Positions 28,095-39,911 of a DNA stretch of 64,000 nucleotides are shown one piece after another. The translations under genes and the position numbers were made by a program. The stretch's first letter is position 1; every line of letters starts with the position of its first letter. Source of the stretch: Streptococcus merionis DSM 19192 (GTDB lineage Bacteria > Bacillota > Bacilli > Lactobacillales > Streptococcaceae); NCBI RefSeq assembly GCF_000380085.1, contig NZ_KB904540.1:157-64156 (forward strand). The letters are read 5' to 3'. Below the pieces are notes generated by a model. The model was not told where the DNA came from. It searched no databases and was given only the letters and a program-made list of their open reading frames with translations.

Positions 28095-28853
28095 TTACTC
28101 AAAAAACTGATAGTAATCCGCCAAGGTCATGCTGGCCTTCTCAGCAGTATTAAGGTCTTTGATAATCTGGCCGTCTTTCATCACAATCAGGCGATTACCA
28201 TACTTGAGGGCATCTTCCATATGATGGGTTATCATCAGAGCTGTCAGCTGATCTTCTGTGACGAAATTTTCCGTCAATGCCATGAGGGACTGACTAGTCT
28301 TAGGGTCAAGGGCTGCGGTATGTTCATCCAGCAGCAAAAGCTCTGGTCGTTTGATAGTGGCCATCAGTAAGCTCAGGGCCTGTCGTTGTCCGCCAGACAA
28401 AAGCCCTGTCGGCGTTTCCAAATGCTTTTCCAGTCCATTGCCAGTCCTTGCAAGTAGAGCAAGAAAGGTATCGCTGTGAGCTGCTAATTGGCGGGAAATC
28501 AAGCCGCGTCTCTCGCCACGATATTTGGCAATCAGCAAGTTTTCGCCTACCGTCATCCGAGGGGCAGTCCCCATTTTAGGGTCTTGAAAGACGCGGGCCA
28601 GATGTTTAGCCCGTTTTTCCGCTGACCAATTGGTCACATTTTCACCCAAGATGCGGACCTGACCACTGGTTAAGCGCAGAGTCCCTGCAATGGCGTTAAA
28701 GAGGGTGGATTTTCCAGCACCATTGCCACCTAAAATAGTGATAAAATCATGCTCACGAATGGTCAAATTGACACCGTCAAGTATCACTTTTTGTTCATTA
28801 AAGCCATTCTGGACAATCTTAGTGGCATCTATTAATTCGATTACTGCTGTCAT
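28095..28853 (-). CDS. ABC transporter ATP-binding protein, Trp-type (TrpZ-like)
   Basis: 252 residues, one ABC domain: Walker A GGNGAGKST (about 39-47), signature LSGGQRQAL (about 143), Walker B LLLLDEHTAALDP (about 165) where Glu is followed by His, not Pro, as in this subfamily. It powers import by the permease encoded upstream, whose stop overlaps its ATG by four bases (ATGA). The transporter is probably for tryptophan because of the UGG-type T-box ahead of the operon. Last gene of the operon. Cytosolic face of the membrane. Confidence 0.88.
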   Translation of the reverse strand: MTAVIELIDATKIVQNGFNEQKVILDGVNLTIREHDFITILGGNGAGKSTLFNAIAGTLRLTSGQVRILGENVTNWSAEKRAKHLARVFQDPKMGTAPRMTVGENLLIAKYRGERRGLISRQLAAHSDTFLALLARTGNGLEKHLETPTGLLSGGQRQALSLLMATIKRPELLLLDEHTAALDPKTSQSLMALTENFVTEDQLTALMITHHMEDALKYGNRLIVMKDGQIIKDLNTAEKASMTLADYYQFFE

Positions 28854-29713
28854 TTGCTCAAACTCACCCCCTTAAAGAATTTAGACTTCAACTCCGGAAT
28901 CATAAGGCAAACAGCCAAGATCAAGGCTGAATAAATACGGAGGTAGCTCGTGTTAAAGCCGAGACTGATAACAGCCAAGATCAGAAACTGATAGGCAATC
29001 GCCCCTACCGCAATCGTTATCAAACGCTCCAGCATGGTCAAGTTGGAAAACATCACCTCACCGATGATAAGACTAGCTAGACCAATAACAATAACCCCAA
29101 TTCCCCGAGACACGTCCGCATACCCCTCCTGCTGAGCAACAAGAGCGCCTGCCAAGGCTACGATACCATTTGATAAAACCAAACCCATCAGCTCCATCTT
29201 ATCTGTATTGATCCCAAACGATTGAGCCATATCACGGTTATCACCTGTTGCAATGTAAGCTTGCCCTAGGCGAGTGCCTAAAAAAGTAATCATAAGCCCA
29301 ATAACCAAAACAACAGCGATCAAACCGAGGACGAGTTCGTTAGTATCGGGTGCAAAGGGCAGATAATCCTGCGCTACCTTGTGGTTAAGCAGTCCAAGAT
29401 TCGCCCGCCCCATCACCATGAGAATAATGGAGTGACATGAGGTCATAACTAAAATTCCTGAAAGGAGCGTGGGAATTTTTCCTTTGGTGTAAAGAAGCCC
29501 TGACACAAAGCCTGCCAAACAGCCTGCCAAAATAGCCACCAAAGTTGCTAGAAAAGGATTGACTCCTCTGGTAATTAAAGTTACAGCCACTGCACCCCCC
29601 AGAGGAAAGGAACCCTCGGTCGTCATATCTGGAAAATTCAAAATCCGAAAGGTCATAAAGATTCCCAGACCTAAAATAGTCCAGAGAAGACCTTGTGAAA
29701 TAGTTGAGATCAT
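28850..29713 (-). CDS. ABC transporter permease, Trp-type (TrpY-like)
   Basis: 287 residues with about eight hydrophobic segments, of the branched-chain amino acid/ribose-like permease class (FRILNFPDMTTEGSFPLGGA near residue 25 is a conserved stretch). RLGQAYIATGDNRDMAQSFG near 168 is the cytosolic coupling loop. It forms the channel for the importer with the ATPase gene that overlaps its end. ATG start; the gap of 106 bases to the binding-protein gene is clear of other genes. Substrate is probably tryptophan, by the T-box. Confidence 0.88.
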   Translation of the reverse strand: MISTISQGLLWTILGLGIFMTFRILNFPDMTTEGSFPLGGAVAVTLITRGVNPFLATLVAILAGCLAGFVSGLLYTKGKIPTLLSGILVMTSCHSIILMVMGRANLGLLNHKVAQDYLPFAPDTNELVLGLIAVVLVIGLMITFLGTRLGQAYIATGDNRDMAQSFGINTDKMELMGLVLSNGIVALAGALVAQQEGYADVSRGIGVIVIGLASLIIGEVMFSNLTMLERLITIAVGAIAYQFLILAVISLGFNTSYLRIYSALILAVCLMIPELKSKFFKGVSLSK

Positions 29714-29819
29714 GTCTTACTCCTCTTTATAGTGATTCCGTCTAAAAATGATGTAAGTCCTCAATATTGGTTAAACACTGTGACAAGTCAAAATACTGTT
29801 TATAAACTGAACCGCTATG

Positions 29820-30827
29820 CTATTCAATAATTGTCGTTGCTTTTTCCAGCAAGCTAGCTGGAATCGTCAAGCCAAGCTCTTCGGCTACTTTTTTGTTAAC
29901 CACAATGGTTCCTTCGCTGAAGATTTCCACTGGTGTTTTCGCTGGGTCAGCTCCATTTAGAACTGCTGCGACCATTTTGCCAGTTGCCACCCCCAAATCA
30001 AATTGGCTGAGGGTGACAGAGGCGATCCCCCCTTCTTCTACCATGGTTTCAACACTGGTGTAGACTGGTTTTTTAGCCTCTTTGGCAGCTGATATTACCG
30101 TCGGAAAGGCTGATGCAATGGTGTTGTCCGTTGGTGTCCATACAGCATCTACTTTTGGCAACATAGCTGTGACCGTGGTCGCAATTTCATTGGTTGATGG
30201 CACAGCATAAGGGACTACAGTATAGTCAGCACGTTCTGCTGCTTCTGTGAAAGCCTCTACCTGAGACAGAGAATTATCTTCGCTGCTAGAGTAGAGCACA
30301 CCGATTGTTTTGGCGTCTGGTGTGATGGCCTGAATGAGCTCTACCGTGTCCGCAACAGGTGTCGCGTCCGATACACCTGTGATATTGCCACCAGGTTTTT
30401 TCAAGTCAGTCACAAGGTTAGCACCGACTGGATCGGTTACCGCTCCCATGATAACTGGAATATCCTTGGTCGCATTGGCCAAACCTTGAGCTGCTGGCGT
30501 TGCAATTCCGATGAGAGCTGCATTTTTGTCAGCGACCAGTTTCTCGCTCATCTTTTGAATCTGGCTTTGGTCCGCTTCAGCGTTCATAAAGTTGATGGTT
30601 AAATTATCACCTTTTTGATACCCCTCATCTGCCAAACCCTGCTCAATACCACGGTAAATTTCATCTAAAGATTCGTGAGTGACAAATTGTAAAACACCGA
30701 TAGTCTTGTGTTCTGAATTCGTCGCTTGGCTATTTCCCTTTGTTCCTGAAAGACTTGTAAAACCAAGATAGGCTACGACAAAAACCGCAAGTGCTGCTAG
30801 GACTGCCAATAATTTCTTGTTTTTCAT
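29820..30827 (-). CDS. ABC substrate-binding protein, Trp-type (TrpX-like)
   Basis: 335 residues, ABC_sub_bind family (TIGVLQFVTHESLDEIYRGI near residue 42; IPVIMGAVTDPVGANLV near 115; LGVATGKMVAAVL near 275). ATG at 30827 follows TTGGAGGAAAATCTT; the TTG at 30842 is inside that site. The N-terminal hydrophobic segment (LLAVLAALAVFVVAYLGF) has no lipobox Cys, so the protein is probably held by an uncleaved segment, unlike most Gram-positive binding proteins. First gene of the operon behind the T-box and a 300-base structured leader. It would capture tryptophan or a related aromatic compound outside the cell; the substrate call rests on the UGG specifier. Confidence 0.85.
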   Translation of the reverse strand: MKNKKLLAVLAALAVFVVAYLGFTSLSGTKGNSQATNSEHKTIGVLQFVTHESLDEIYRGIEQGLADEGYQKGDNLTINFMNAEADQSQIQKMSEKLVADKNAALIGIATPAAQGLANATKDIPVIMGAVTDPVGANLVTDLKKPGGNITGVSDATPVADTVELIQAITPDAKTIGVLYSSSEDNSLSQVEAFTEAAERADYTVVPYAVPSTNEIATTVTAMLPKVDAVWTPTDNTIASAFPTVISAAKEAKKPVYTSVETMVEEGGIASVTLSQFDLGVATGKMVAAVLNGADPAKTPVEIFSEGTIVVNKKVAEELGLTIPASLLEKATTIIE

Positions 30828-30910
30828 AAGATTTTCCTCCAAATATGACTTGTTTTTTGAATTTTAACACCAGAAACATCGTTCTCACATACGTTCGAAC
30901 TGCATTCACA

Positions 30911-31133
30911 CGCTTAGCTTGACCATTTCTGGTCAAACTCGCAAGTCTTGATTGGACTTGCTAAGCGTCTGACTAACTCCCTTGAAAAATAATATCGATT
31001 TTTCAAGATCACGTCGCAATGCCTAAGCTCTACGACGTTACCAAGTAACGTGTAATCACTAAGCTAGTTTGGATCATAGGCTTTGCTTAGGCAAACCTAT
31101 GTCAATGTTTCTAAGCTCCGCTCTAACGAGCTT
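30911..31133 (-). other. Array of perfect hairpins between T-box and trpX-like gene
   Basis: CGCTTAGC (30911-30918) pairs with GCTAAGCG (30960-30967) around two inner hairpins (TTGACCA/TGGTCAA and GCAAGTC/GACTTGC). CTTGAAAAAT pairs with ATTTTTCAAG (30981-31007). CGTTAC/GTAACG, ATAGG/CCTAT and AAGCTC/GAGCTT follow. TAAGC or GCTTA recurs six times. Function unknown. Confidence 0.6.
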
Positions 31134-31152
31134 ATTTCGCTAAAAACCATAG

Positions 31153-31407
31153 AAAAAACCCTCACTTTCCTTAAGGAAAGTGAGGGCGATAGGACCGCGG
31201 TGCCACCTCATTTGATGGCTATATCTAGAATCAGCCATCATCTCAATCTTGTCAAACAACAAGTTGCACGGTAAGGGGTGCGCACCGAATTCCTATGTGT
31301 TAGAATTCATTATAAGTATCAGCCCAATTTTCATACACAAACGCTACTTGTTCACAATCACCACAAGCTCCCTGAAAACATTTCTGTATTACTTTTCTGA
31401 TAGGGCT
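31153..31407 (-). promoter_or_regulatory. T-box riboswitch, tryptophan specifier (UGG)
   Basis: Minus-strand leader RNA. The T-box AGGTGGCACCGCGG lies at 31195-31208, followed by a terminator with a perfect 14-bp stem CCCTCACTTTCCTT/AAGGAAAGTGAGGG (31159-31186) and six U. In Stem I, GAAAATTGGGCT places UGG (31324-31326) before GC, the usual specifier setting. Uncharged tRNA-Trp would stabilise the antiterminator and turn on the ABC transporter genes. Confidence 0.88.
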
Positions 31408-31436
31408 ATTATAGGTTAGATTTTTATCTTTGTCAA
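31408..31436 (-). promoter_or_regulatory. Consensus promoter of the T-box/ABC transporter operon
   Basis: TTGACA (31431-31436) and TATAAT (31408-31413) on the minus strand, 17 bases apart: a perfect sigma-A promoter. Confidence 0.9.
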
Positions 31437-31485
31437 TCATTTTCTATTTATTTTTTTAAAAATAATCACTTTTTGCGAACGATGG

Positions 31486-33447
31486 CTAGAAGGAACCGCC
31501 ACCACCGCCTCCTCCACCTCCAGAAAAGCCGCCTGATGAGAAACCACCACCACTTCCTCCACTGCCGCCAGAGGAAACATTGAAATTGCTAGCTGCACGT
31601 GCACTACTGATATCCTGTGTAAAGCCACCAGTTCGCGCACTTAGATGCGGCATATAGCCCCGATAGACATAGGCGTTGAGATCAGGATTTGGAATTTGAA
31701 TGTTGTATTTCTTAAGAACGCGGCTAACTTCCTTGGCATAGCCAAACAAAGTAGCATAGACTAAAATACGATTCCACAGCACGATCGCTCCCAACTCTGT
31801 CTTGTCAAATCGGCCAATGTCGCGCAGCATGTTTTTAAAGGATTCCCAAAGTTGGTACTGTTCGAGACCTGCTTCCGTCAAGATGCCGTCGTGGATTAAT
31901 TGGCTCTTACTACTGTAGAGACCAACTAGCACAACAAAGGACACCGCTAAAATCAGCACTAGCATCCAGACATGGGTTTCAAAGAAAAATAGGAGACCGA
32001 AATAGGCGAGTAAGGTTAGCATAAAGACAATCGCAGTGAATCTACCGATTGCTCCCATGTCCTTCTTCTTATTGGCCGTTAGATTGCGATAATAGGGTTT
32101 GAGCCCGAGTTCATTTTTCTCATTTTCCACGACTTGTCGCAATTTCTTAAAGGCTGTGTTATAGGTTTTGACCAGCTGACGCCCACTTTCACGAATAGCT
32201 TTTTCCTGACTCTTTCGTTTCGTTTGAATGACATTTTGCTCTGCAGAGAAATCTTTGAAAAGATGTTCCATTGGAAGGGTTCTTTCTTTTCCAAAAGCCA
32301 TATCCAAAAAGACACGCTCGGATGGGCTGATGCCCCTGTCTGTTTTATAGGTCAATGTTGCTGAATTACCTTGCTCAGAAATACCGAGGTTTCCTCGGTC
32401 AATCAAATCAAGAATAGTTGCTTGCGAGATGTGGTCAAAATCAATCTTTGCCTTGTTAGATGATGCGGGGTTGACATCGCGTATATCAACATTATAAATG
32501 ATTCTAGCGACTAACATTGGTCGCAAATCACTTGGAGCCTCATAGAGGCGCGTATCTTTGAGCATCTTCGTCCGAAGGTCGATCTTATTTCGAAACCTTA
32601 TCCAGCGACTGCTATCAATGCCACAGGCAATCAGAGCAACCATAGGTAAAACTCCATAGACCGTGATTTTTACAAGATTCGAATAGCGTTTAATATTAGC
32701 TTCTGTTTGCTGGTAGCTGGCCAGATTATTTTCCGAATAAAAGGCTCCCGAATCTAGTCCAGATAAAATACCACTGTCCCAATACCCATGGAGTTCTAAC
32801 CTTTTCTCGCTCCCCAATCGGTTAAGGGTGATCTGATAATCTTGACCGTATTTAGTGACAGCCGCTGCTTCCTTCAGATAACCTGTATGAACAGCCATTT
32901 GACTGTCTTGATAGTCTGGCGCTGTAATGCGGATGCTGATATTGTTTAAGGGCACTTCCCAATCACTGATAGGCACCCAGTTAAGCTCAGCAATGTCCTG
33001 ATAAGGAAAGAGCATATTTTGAATCGGCCAGCTCACTTGAATTTTGACAACGTCACCATCTTTTACACGATTATAGATCTTCAGGCGGTAGCCATCACCT
33101 ATATTTTCAAAAGTGACCTTTCCAGACTCTTCCAACTCATCTGGATAACTTGTGCTAACTAATTGACCGTTCTTATAGACCCGATACTGGAGCTGACCTT
33201 CTATACCAAATCCATCAGGCATGTTACCTGCGGTTCCCAAACTCACATACTGGCCGTTATAGGTGTCCTCATACTTATAAACCAGCTCTTGCTCAAAAGT
33301 TGCTGAGTTATCTTCCTTGATTGTCAAATGTCCCTTGTACTGAGTGACCTCATAGGCTCTCGCTGATTGGACACCGCAAAAAAGCAGCAAAAACGAGAAA
33401 GTCATAGCTAGTATCATCGGAAAGATGGTTTTGTTGTGAGAAGTCAT
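31486..33447 (-). CDS. DUF2207 membrane protein with glycine-rich tail
   Basis: 653 residues. A signal peptide (MILAMTFSFLLLFCGVQSAR, ending ARA) precedes a large outer beta-rich domain (about 32-260) with YEDTYNGQYVSLG and WPIQNMLFPYQDIAELNWVP, characteristic of DUF2207. A membrane segment follows near 265-285, a cytosolic part to about 460, two closely spaced segments (VFMLTLLAYFGLLFFF and MLVLILAVSFVVLVGLY), and a C-terminal domain ending in a Gly/Ser tail (about 625-653) such as GGFSGGGGGGGGGSF. Function unknown across the family. It lies 84 bases after atpC in the same direction but is probably a separate unit. Confidence 0.85.
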   Translation of the reverse strand: MTSHNKTIFPMILAMTFSFLLLFCGVQSARAYEVTQYKGHLTIKEDNSATFEQELVYKYEDTYNGQYVSLGTAGNMPDGFGIEGQLQYRVYKNGQLVSTSYPDELEESGKVTFENIGDGYRLKIYNRVKDGDVVKIQVSWPIQNMLFPYQDIAELNWVPISDWEVPLNNISIRITAPDYQDSQMAVHTGYLKEAAAVTKYGQDYQITLNRLGSEKRLELHGYWDSGILSGLDSGAFYSENNLASYQQTEANIKRYSNLVKITVYGVLPMVALIACGIDSSRWIRFRNKIDLRTKMLKDTRLYEAPSDLRPMLVARIIYNVDIRDVNPASSNKAKIDFDHISQATILDLIDRGNLGISEQGNSATLTYKTDRGISPSERVFLDMAFGKERTLPMEHLFKDFSAEQNVIQTKRKSQEKAIRESGRQLVKTYNTAFKKLRQVVENEKNELGLKPYYRNLTANKKKDMGAIGRFTAIVFMLTLLAYFGLLFFFETHVWMLVLILAVSFVVLVGLYSSKSQLIHDGILTEAGLEQYQLWESFKNMLRDIGRFDKTELGAIVLWNRILVYATLFGYAKEVSRVLKKYNIQIPNPDLNAYVYRGYMPHLSARTGGFTQDISSARAASNFNVSSGGSGGSGGGFSSGGFSGGGGGGGGGSF

Positions 33448-33531
33448 TTAACACTTCCTCCGTCGGTCAAAAATATAGACTAATATAGCGGGACAGACAA
33501 GCATGATGGCTCACTTCATTTTTGGTTTATT

Positions 33532-33948
33532 CTAATGCTTGCTGACATGAATCCGATTGATGGCGCGTTGTAAAGCTACACGGGCACGACGGGCTTGGTC
33601 TGCTGAATGGGTTTCTTCAGCCTCCTGCAATTCCTGCTCAGCCACCATCTTAGCACGCTCAGCACGGCTAACATCAATGTCACGTTCGCGCTCAGCAGCA
33701 TCCGACACAATGGTAATCAGATCATTAGATACTTCCATAACACCGCCATTAACTGCAATCCAGTCCACATGGTTGACGTCATCAATCCGACGGACCTTGA
33801 TCTCAGCAATATCCAGCGGTGCAATGAGATTTGAATGCCCAGGGAAAATTCCCATCTCACCAACAGTTGTCTTACACTGGACATAGGTCGCATGGTGATC
33901 GTATCTGATGCCATCAGGAGTAACGATTTGAACGTTCATCTGCTTCAT
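33532..33948 (-). CDS. atpC: ATP synthase F1 epsilon subunit
   Basis: 138 residues. Beta-sandwich domain ([20 protein letters not shown] to [16 protein letters not shown]) followed by a two-helix domain (about 90-138). Epsilon links the rotor to the c-ring and inhibits ATPase activity. Last gene of the operon, ten bases after atpD. ATG after AGAGGTGACCTATGAAGC; a second ATG lies three codons in. Standard length. Confidence 0.95.
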   Translation of the reverse strand: MKQMNVQIVTPDGIRYDHHATYVQCKTTVGEMGIFPGHSNLIAPLDIAEIKVRRIDDVNHVDWIAVNGGVMEVSNDLITIVSDAAERERDIDVSRAERAKMVAEQELQEAEETHSADQARRARVALQRAINRIHVSKH

Positions 33949-33958
33949 AGGTCACCTC

Positions 33959-36260
<2,302 letters not shown>

Positions 36261-36297
36261 CACTCACACTCCTTTCTCGTTTCATAACTATTTCTAC

Positions 36298-37803
36298 TTA
36301 GTTGTAGGAAGATTCTTCCTTAAAGGTACGAATGGCCGCATCCAAAAGCGCTTCGTCTGGCAAATCCTTAGTCTGACGAATATGACTCAAAAGATCATCG
36401 TGACGCAGGTCAAAGTAGTCGTACAAGGCGCGCTCAAATTCTGCAATATCTTGTACCGGTACAGTGTCTAAGAAACCATGAGTCAAGCAATAGAGGATCA
36501 ACACCTGCTTTTCTACAGGAATTGGCGCATGTAACGGCTGTTTGAGGACCTCGATCGTGCGGCGACCACGATTAAGCTTAGCCTGAGTTGCTGCGTCTAA
36601 GTCAGATCCGAACTGCGTAAAGGCTTCGAGTTCACGATAAGAAGCCAAGTCAATCCGCAAGGTCCCAGCAACTTTTTTCATGGCCTTAATCTGAGCCGAT
36701 CCCCCAACACGAGACACCGAAGACCCTGCATCCACCGCAGGGCGTATACCAGAATTAAAGAGGTTGTCTTTAAGGAAAATTTGACCATCTGTAATGGATA
36801 TCACATTGGTTGCGATATAGGCAGAGATGTCACCAGCCTGCGTTTCAATAAATGGCAAGGCCGTAATCGAGCCTCCGCCCAGTTCGTCTGAAACTTTGGC
36901 TGAACGCTCCAATAGACGACTATGAAGGTAAAAGACATCTCCGGGATAAGCCTCGCGTCCTGGTGGACGACGTAGCAAGAGAGACAACTCACGGTAGGCG
37001 ACTGCCTGTTTGGATAAGTCATCATAAACGATGAGGACATGCTTGCCTTGATACATAAATTCCTCTGCCATAGCTACACCAGAATATGGAGCAAGGAAAA
37101 GCAAGGGCGAGGGTTGTGAAGCTGAAGCGGTCACAACAATCGTGTAATCCAAGGCTCCATAACGGCGCAAGGTTTCCACCTGAGTTCGAACAGTAGACTC
37201 TTTCTGACCGATCGCCACATAAATACAGATCATATTCTGATCTTTTTGGTTGAGAATCGCATCAATAGCAATAGAGGTCTTCCCAGTCTGGCGATCTCCA
37301 ATAACCAACTCCCGCTGGCCACGACCAATCGGAACTAGAGCATCAATAGCCTTGATCCCTGTTTGAAGAGGCTCTTTAACAGACTTACGCTGCATAACAC
37401 CAGGAGCCGGTGCTTCAATCGGACGCGTCCTCTTAGCCTTAATAGGCCCCAAACCATCAACTGGCTGGCCAAGAGGATTCACAACGCGGCCCACAAGGGC
37501 TTCACCGACAGGGACTTCCATGATTTTACCAGTTCTGGAAACAACATCCCCCTCACGAATACCAGCAAAATCACCGAGAATGATAATCCCGACATCATTA
37601 CTTTCCAAGTTTTGAGCCATCCCAAAAGAGCCATTACTAAAACGCAAAAGCTCTCCACTCATAGCATTGTCAAGCCCCTGCGCACGCGCAATCCCGTCAC
37701 CAACATAAGTAACGATACCTGTTTCAGTGACATTAAAACTTGGTGTAAATTGATCCAATTGCTGCTTGATCAAAGCAGAAATTTCTTGTGTGTTAATAGA
37801 CAA
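36298..37803 (-). CDS. atpA: ATP synthase F1 alpha subunit
   Basis: 501 residues. Walker [10 protein letters not shown] (about 169-177), [20 protein letters not shown] (about 265) and the Arg finger region [10 protein letters not shown] ... [20 protein letters not shown] (about 350-375) are present. Non-catalytic nucleotide-binding subunit of the F1 ring. Fifteen bases after atpH. Standard length and no damage. Confidence 0.97.
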   Translation of the reverse strand: MSINTQEISALIKQQLDQFTPSFNVTETGIVTYVGDGIARAQGLDNAMSGELLRFSNGSFGMAQNLESNDVGIIILGDFAGIREGDVVSRTGKIMEVPVGEALVGRVVNPLGQPVDGLGPIKAKRTRPIEAPAPGVMQRKSVKEPLQTGIKAIDALVPIGRGQRELVIGDRQTGKTSIAIDAILNQKDQNMICIYVAIGQKESTVRTQVETLRRYGALDYTIVVTASASQPSPLLFLAPYSGVAMAEEFMYQGKHVLIVYDDLSKQAVAYRELSLLLRRPPGREAYPGDVFYLHSRLLERSAKVSDELGGGSITALPFIETQAGDISAYIATNVISITDGQIFLKDNLFNSGIRPAVDAGSSVSRVGGSAQIKAMKKVAGTLRIDLASYRELEAFTQFGSDLDAATQAKLNRGRRTIEVLKQPLHAPIPVEKQVLILYCLTHGFLDTVPVQDIAEFERALYDYFDLRHDDLLSHIRQTKDLPDEALLDAAIRTFKEESSYN

Positions 37804-37817
37804 AACGACACCACTTC

Positions 37818-38354
37818 CTATTTCATCTCATTTTGGACATTTTGCAATTGATGGCGAACGCTAGCATCAATCACCTTGTGATTGACCTCAACGATAAAAC
37901 CACCCAAAATCTCCGGCTTGATCTCTTCAATCACACGGCGAACTTTCAAGCCTAAAAGCCCTTCCGTCTTAGCAATCAACTGCAACTTTTGACTAGAAGT
38001 CAAAGGAACGACTGTTGATACTTTCATGTCATATTGCCCCATCGCAGCCTGCGAATGGTGAACCACCTCAGCGAGACTGACATAGACCAAATCGTACTCC
38101 TTTTTTAAAATAATTTGGTCAAAAAAGGTTGCCAGGATTGGCGACACTTCCTGTTGAAACAGGTGCAAGATGTTTTCCTTATCCTTCTCAGGAATCGTGT
38201 TGTTGGCAAAGAATTTTTCCAGGTGTTGCTGATCAAAAACGCTTAAAACCTGACCAACCTCTTTGAAAAAGCTTGCCAGGTTCCCTGAAGTTCTTGCTTC
38301 GCGGACCAAACGTTGAGAATAGGACAAGGCCTGCTCATATCGGTTTGCTTCCAT
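37818..38354 (-). CDS. atpH: ATP synthase F1 delta subunit
   Basis: 178 residues, helical N-terminal domain ([20 protein letters not shown], about 6-26) and C-terminal region with [12 protein letters not shown]-like [20 protein letters not shown] and [20 protein letters not shown], the conserved OSCP/delta ending. It joins F1 to the peripheral stalk. Its ATG is one base after the atpF stop, so translation is probably coupled. Confidence 0.95.
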   Translation of the reverse strand: MEANRYEQALSYSQRLVREARTSGNLASFFKEVGQVLSVFDQQHLEKFFANNTIPEKDKENILHLFQQEVSPILATFFDQIILKKEYDLVYVSLAEVVHHSQAAMGQYDMKVSTVVPLTSSQKLQLIAKTEGLLGLKVRRVIEEIKPEILGGFIVEVNHKVIDASVRHQLQNVQNEMK

Positions 38355-38355
38355 C

Positions 38356-38856
38356 TTATTCTCCTAATTTCGCAATGTAGCGGTCAATCAATTCGCTCTG
38401 ACCAGCTGGGTCTAGCTCTTTCATCAAGATCTGCTGAGCCAACTCCAGTGACATTTCTGACACTTCGTCGCGCATAGAAGCCATTGCTTCTGCGCGGTTT
38501 CTGGCAGTATCACGTTCAGCTTTTGCTTTCATCTCATCAATCTGCTTTTCAGCATCAGAAACCATACGGTTTTTCATCGACTCGCCCGTTTGTTTAGCTT
38601 CTAGCAAAATCCCATCTGCTACTTTGCGGACTTCTGTTAGTGCTTCCTGACGCTGCTTGACCAAGTCTGTTGCTTCTGCCTTGGCTTTCTCAGCCCGTTC
38701 TATCTCACCAGTGATATAGGCTGCACGCTTTTCAAAAATACCTGTGATTTTTGACCAAGCAAAAAGGCGCAAAAGCACAAAAAGCAAGATGAAAGCCCCT
38801 GTCACAATGATAAAATGACCAAGCATATTACTCAATGCGGTTGCTCCAATAGTCAT
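38356..38856 (-). CDS. atpF: ATP synthase F0 b subunit
   Basis: 166 residues from MTIGATALSNMLGHFIIVTG, with AAAGGAAATAGAACT before the ATG at 38856; an in-frame GTG at 38883 is upstream of that site. One membrane segment (about 14-35) is followed by a long charged helix with Ala/Glu/Lys repeats (about 40-160), the peripheral stalk. The gap to atpB is 294 bases, far larger than usual, and holds a hairpin and a dispersed repeat. Confidence 0.94.
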   Translation of the reverse strand: MTIGATALSNMLGHFIIVTGAFILLFVLLRLFAWSKITGIFEKRAAYITGEIERAEKAKAEATDLVKQRQEALTEVRKVADGILLEAKQTGESMKNRMVSDAEKQIDEMKAKAERDTARNRAEAMASMRDEVSEMSLELAQQILMKELDPAGQSELIDRYIAKLGE

Positions 38857-38887
38857 AGTTCTATTTCCTTTCAATTCAATCACATAC

Positions 38888-38915
38888 GCTTCTCAAAAAT
38901 CTGACCTTGAGAAGC
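38888..38915 (-). promoter_or_regulatory. Perfect hairpin just upstream of atpF
   Basis: GCTTCTCAA (38888-38896) pairs with TTGAGAAGC (38907-38915) in the mRNA between atpB and atpF, 31 bases ahead of the atpF ATG. No U-tract follows, so processing or stability is likelier than termination. Confidence 0.45.
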
Positions 38916-38985
38916 TCTATTTACATCTCAACACCTTCATTCAAGACATTTTCGCTACTCATCTTCGTCTTTTAAAAATCCCCTC

Positions 38986-39090
38986 AGTATTCAAAGAAAA
39001 TCAAAAATAGACTAGGCGACGATATGCAGACAGCACTGGCGTACGGCAAGCTGAAATCAACGACGTATAGGTTTGATTTTCAAAGAGTAT
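38986..39090. repeat. Dispersed repeat between atpB and atpF
   Basis: Ends AGTATTCAAAGAAAATCAAA and TTTGATTTTCAAAGAGTAT are inverted; the core has AGGCGACGATATGCAGACAG and CTGGCGTACGGCAAGCTGAA. This is a common type of streptococcal intergenic repeat. Confidence 0.65.
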
Positions 39091-39150
39091 TCATCTCGAA
39101 AACGTTCTCTTGAGTCAAGTATCTTATCTTATAGATGGAGGCTTTGCTTT

Positions 39151-39873
39151 TTAAGACTCTTTTTCTGAATGGTGTTTAATCTTTTTACCTAGATACATAG
39201 ACGCCAAAAGGACAAAAACATAAGCCTGAAGGCAGGAGATAAAGACGGAGAAGGCAATCCACAAAAGACTTAGCAAGAAGCTAATCGGACCTGTCAAAAC
39301 ATTAACCTTAGACATCTGGATAATCAGGTCAATGACAACTTCACCCGCATAGATATTCCCAAATAAACGCAATCCCAATGATAAAAAGTTGGTAAATTCT
39401 TCCAGAACATTGAAGAAAGTCATGGCTGGCGGTGTGATGAATTCTTTAAAATACCCCTTAACCCCATTGATCTTGAGGGATTGGTAGTTGTTATAGAGCG
39501 TAATCATCAAGGACAAACCGAGAGCGTAGTACATATTAGCCGTCGGAGACATCCAGTAACTGAGCTCATGATGTCCTTCAATCTTAGCCACTAACCCTAA
39601 GTTATTAGCAACCAGCAAAAAGGTAAAGAGGGTAAAGTAAAAGAGCGAGTACTGTCTGGCGTAAGTTTGCCCTAAATTTGGTGCTGTGACACCAATGACA
39701 AAATCATAAACCCATTCAAGGACATTTTGTTTGCCTTTGGGTTTGAGTTGCATATCACGACTGGCCCAGAGCACCAAGAAAAACACCAAAAACACTGTCA
39801 AGAGTGTCATGGCCAAAATGGTCAGGTCAAAGGTGATTGGACCAAGTTCGAGCTGGGGAGTGTGTGATTCCAA
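39151..39873 (-). CDS. atpB: ATP synthase F0 a subunit
   Basis: 240 residues, TTG start six bases after GGAGG. Five to six membrane segments. SLGLRLFGNIYAGEVVIDLI (about 175) holds the essential Arg of the proton half-channel, and LLSLLWIAFSVFISCLQAYV with FVLLASMYLG (about 205-230) is the conserved final helix. It passes protons to the c-ring. Second gene of the operon, 39 bases after atpE. Confidence 0.95.
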   Translation of the reverse strand: MESHTPQLELGPITFDLTILAMTLLTVFLVFFLVLWASRDMQLKPKGKQNVLEWVYDFVIGVTAPNLGQTYARQYSLFYFTLFTFLLVANNLGLVAKIEGHHELSYWMSPTANMYYALGLSLMITLYNNYQSLKINGVKGYFKEFITPPAMTFFNVLEEFTNFLSLGLRLFGNIYAGEVVIDLIIQMSKVNVLTGPISFLLSLLWIAFSVFISCLQAYVFVLLASMYLGKKIKHHSEKES

Positions 39874-39911
39874 TGGAGACCTCCTTTTCTTCCAAATTGG
39901 GCTTCATCAAC

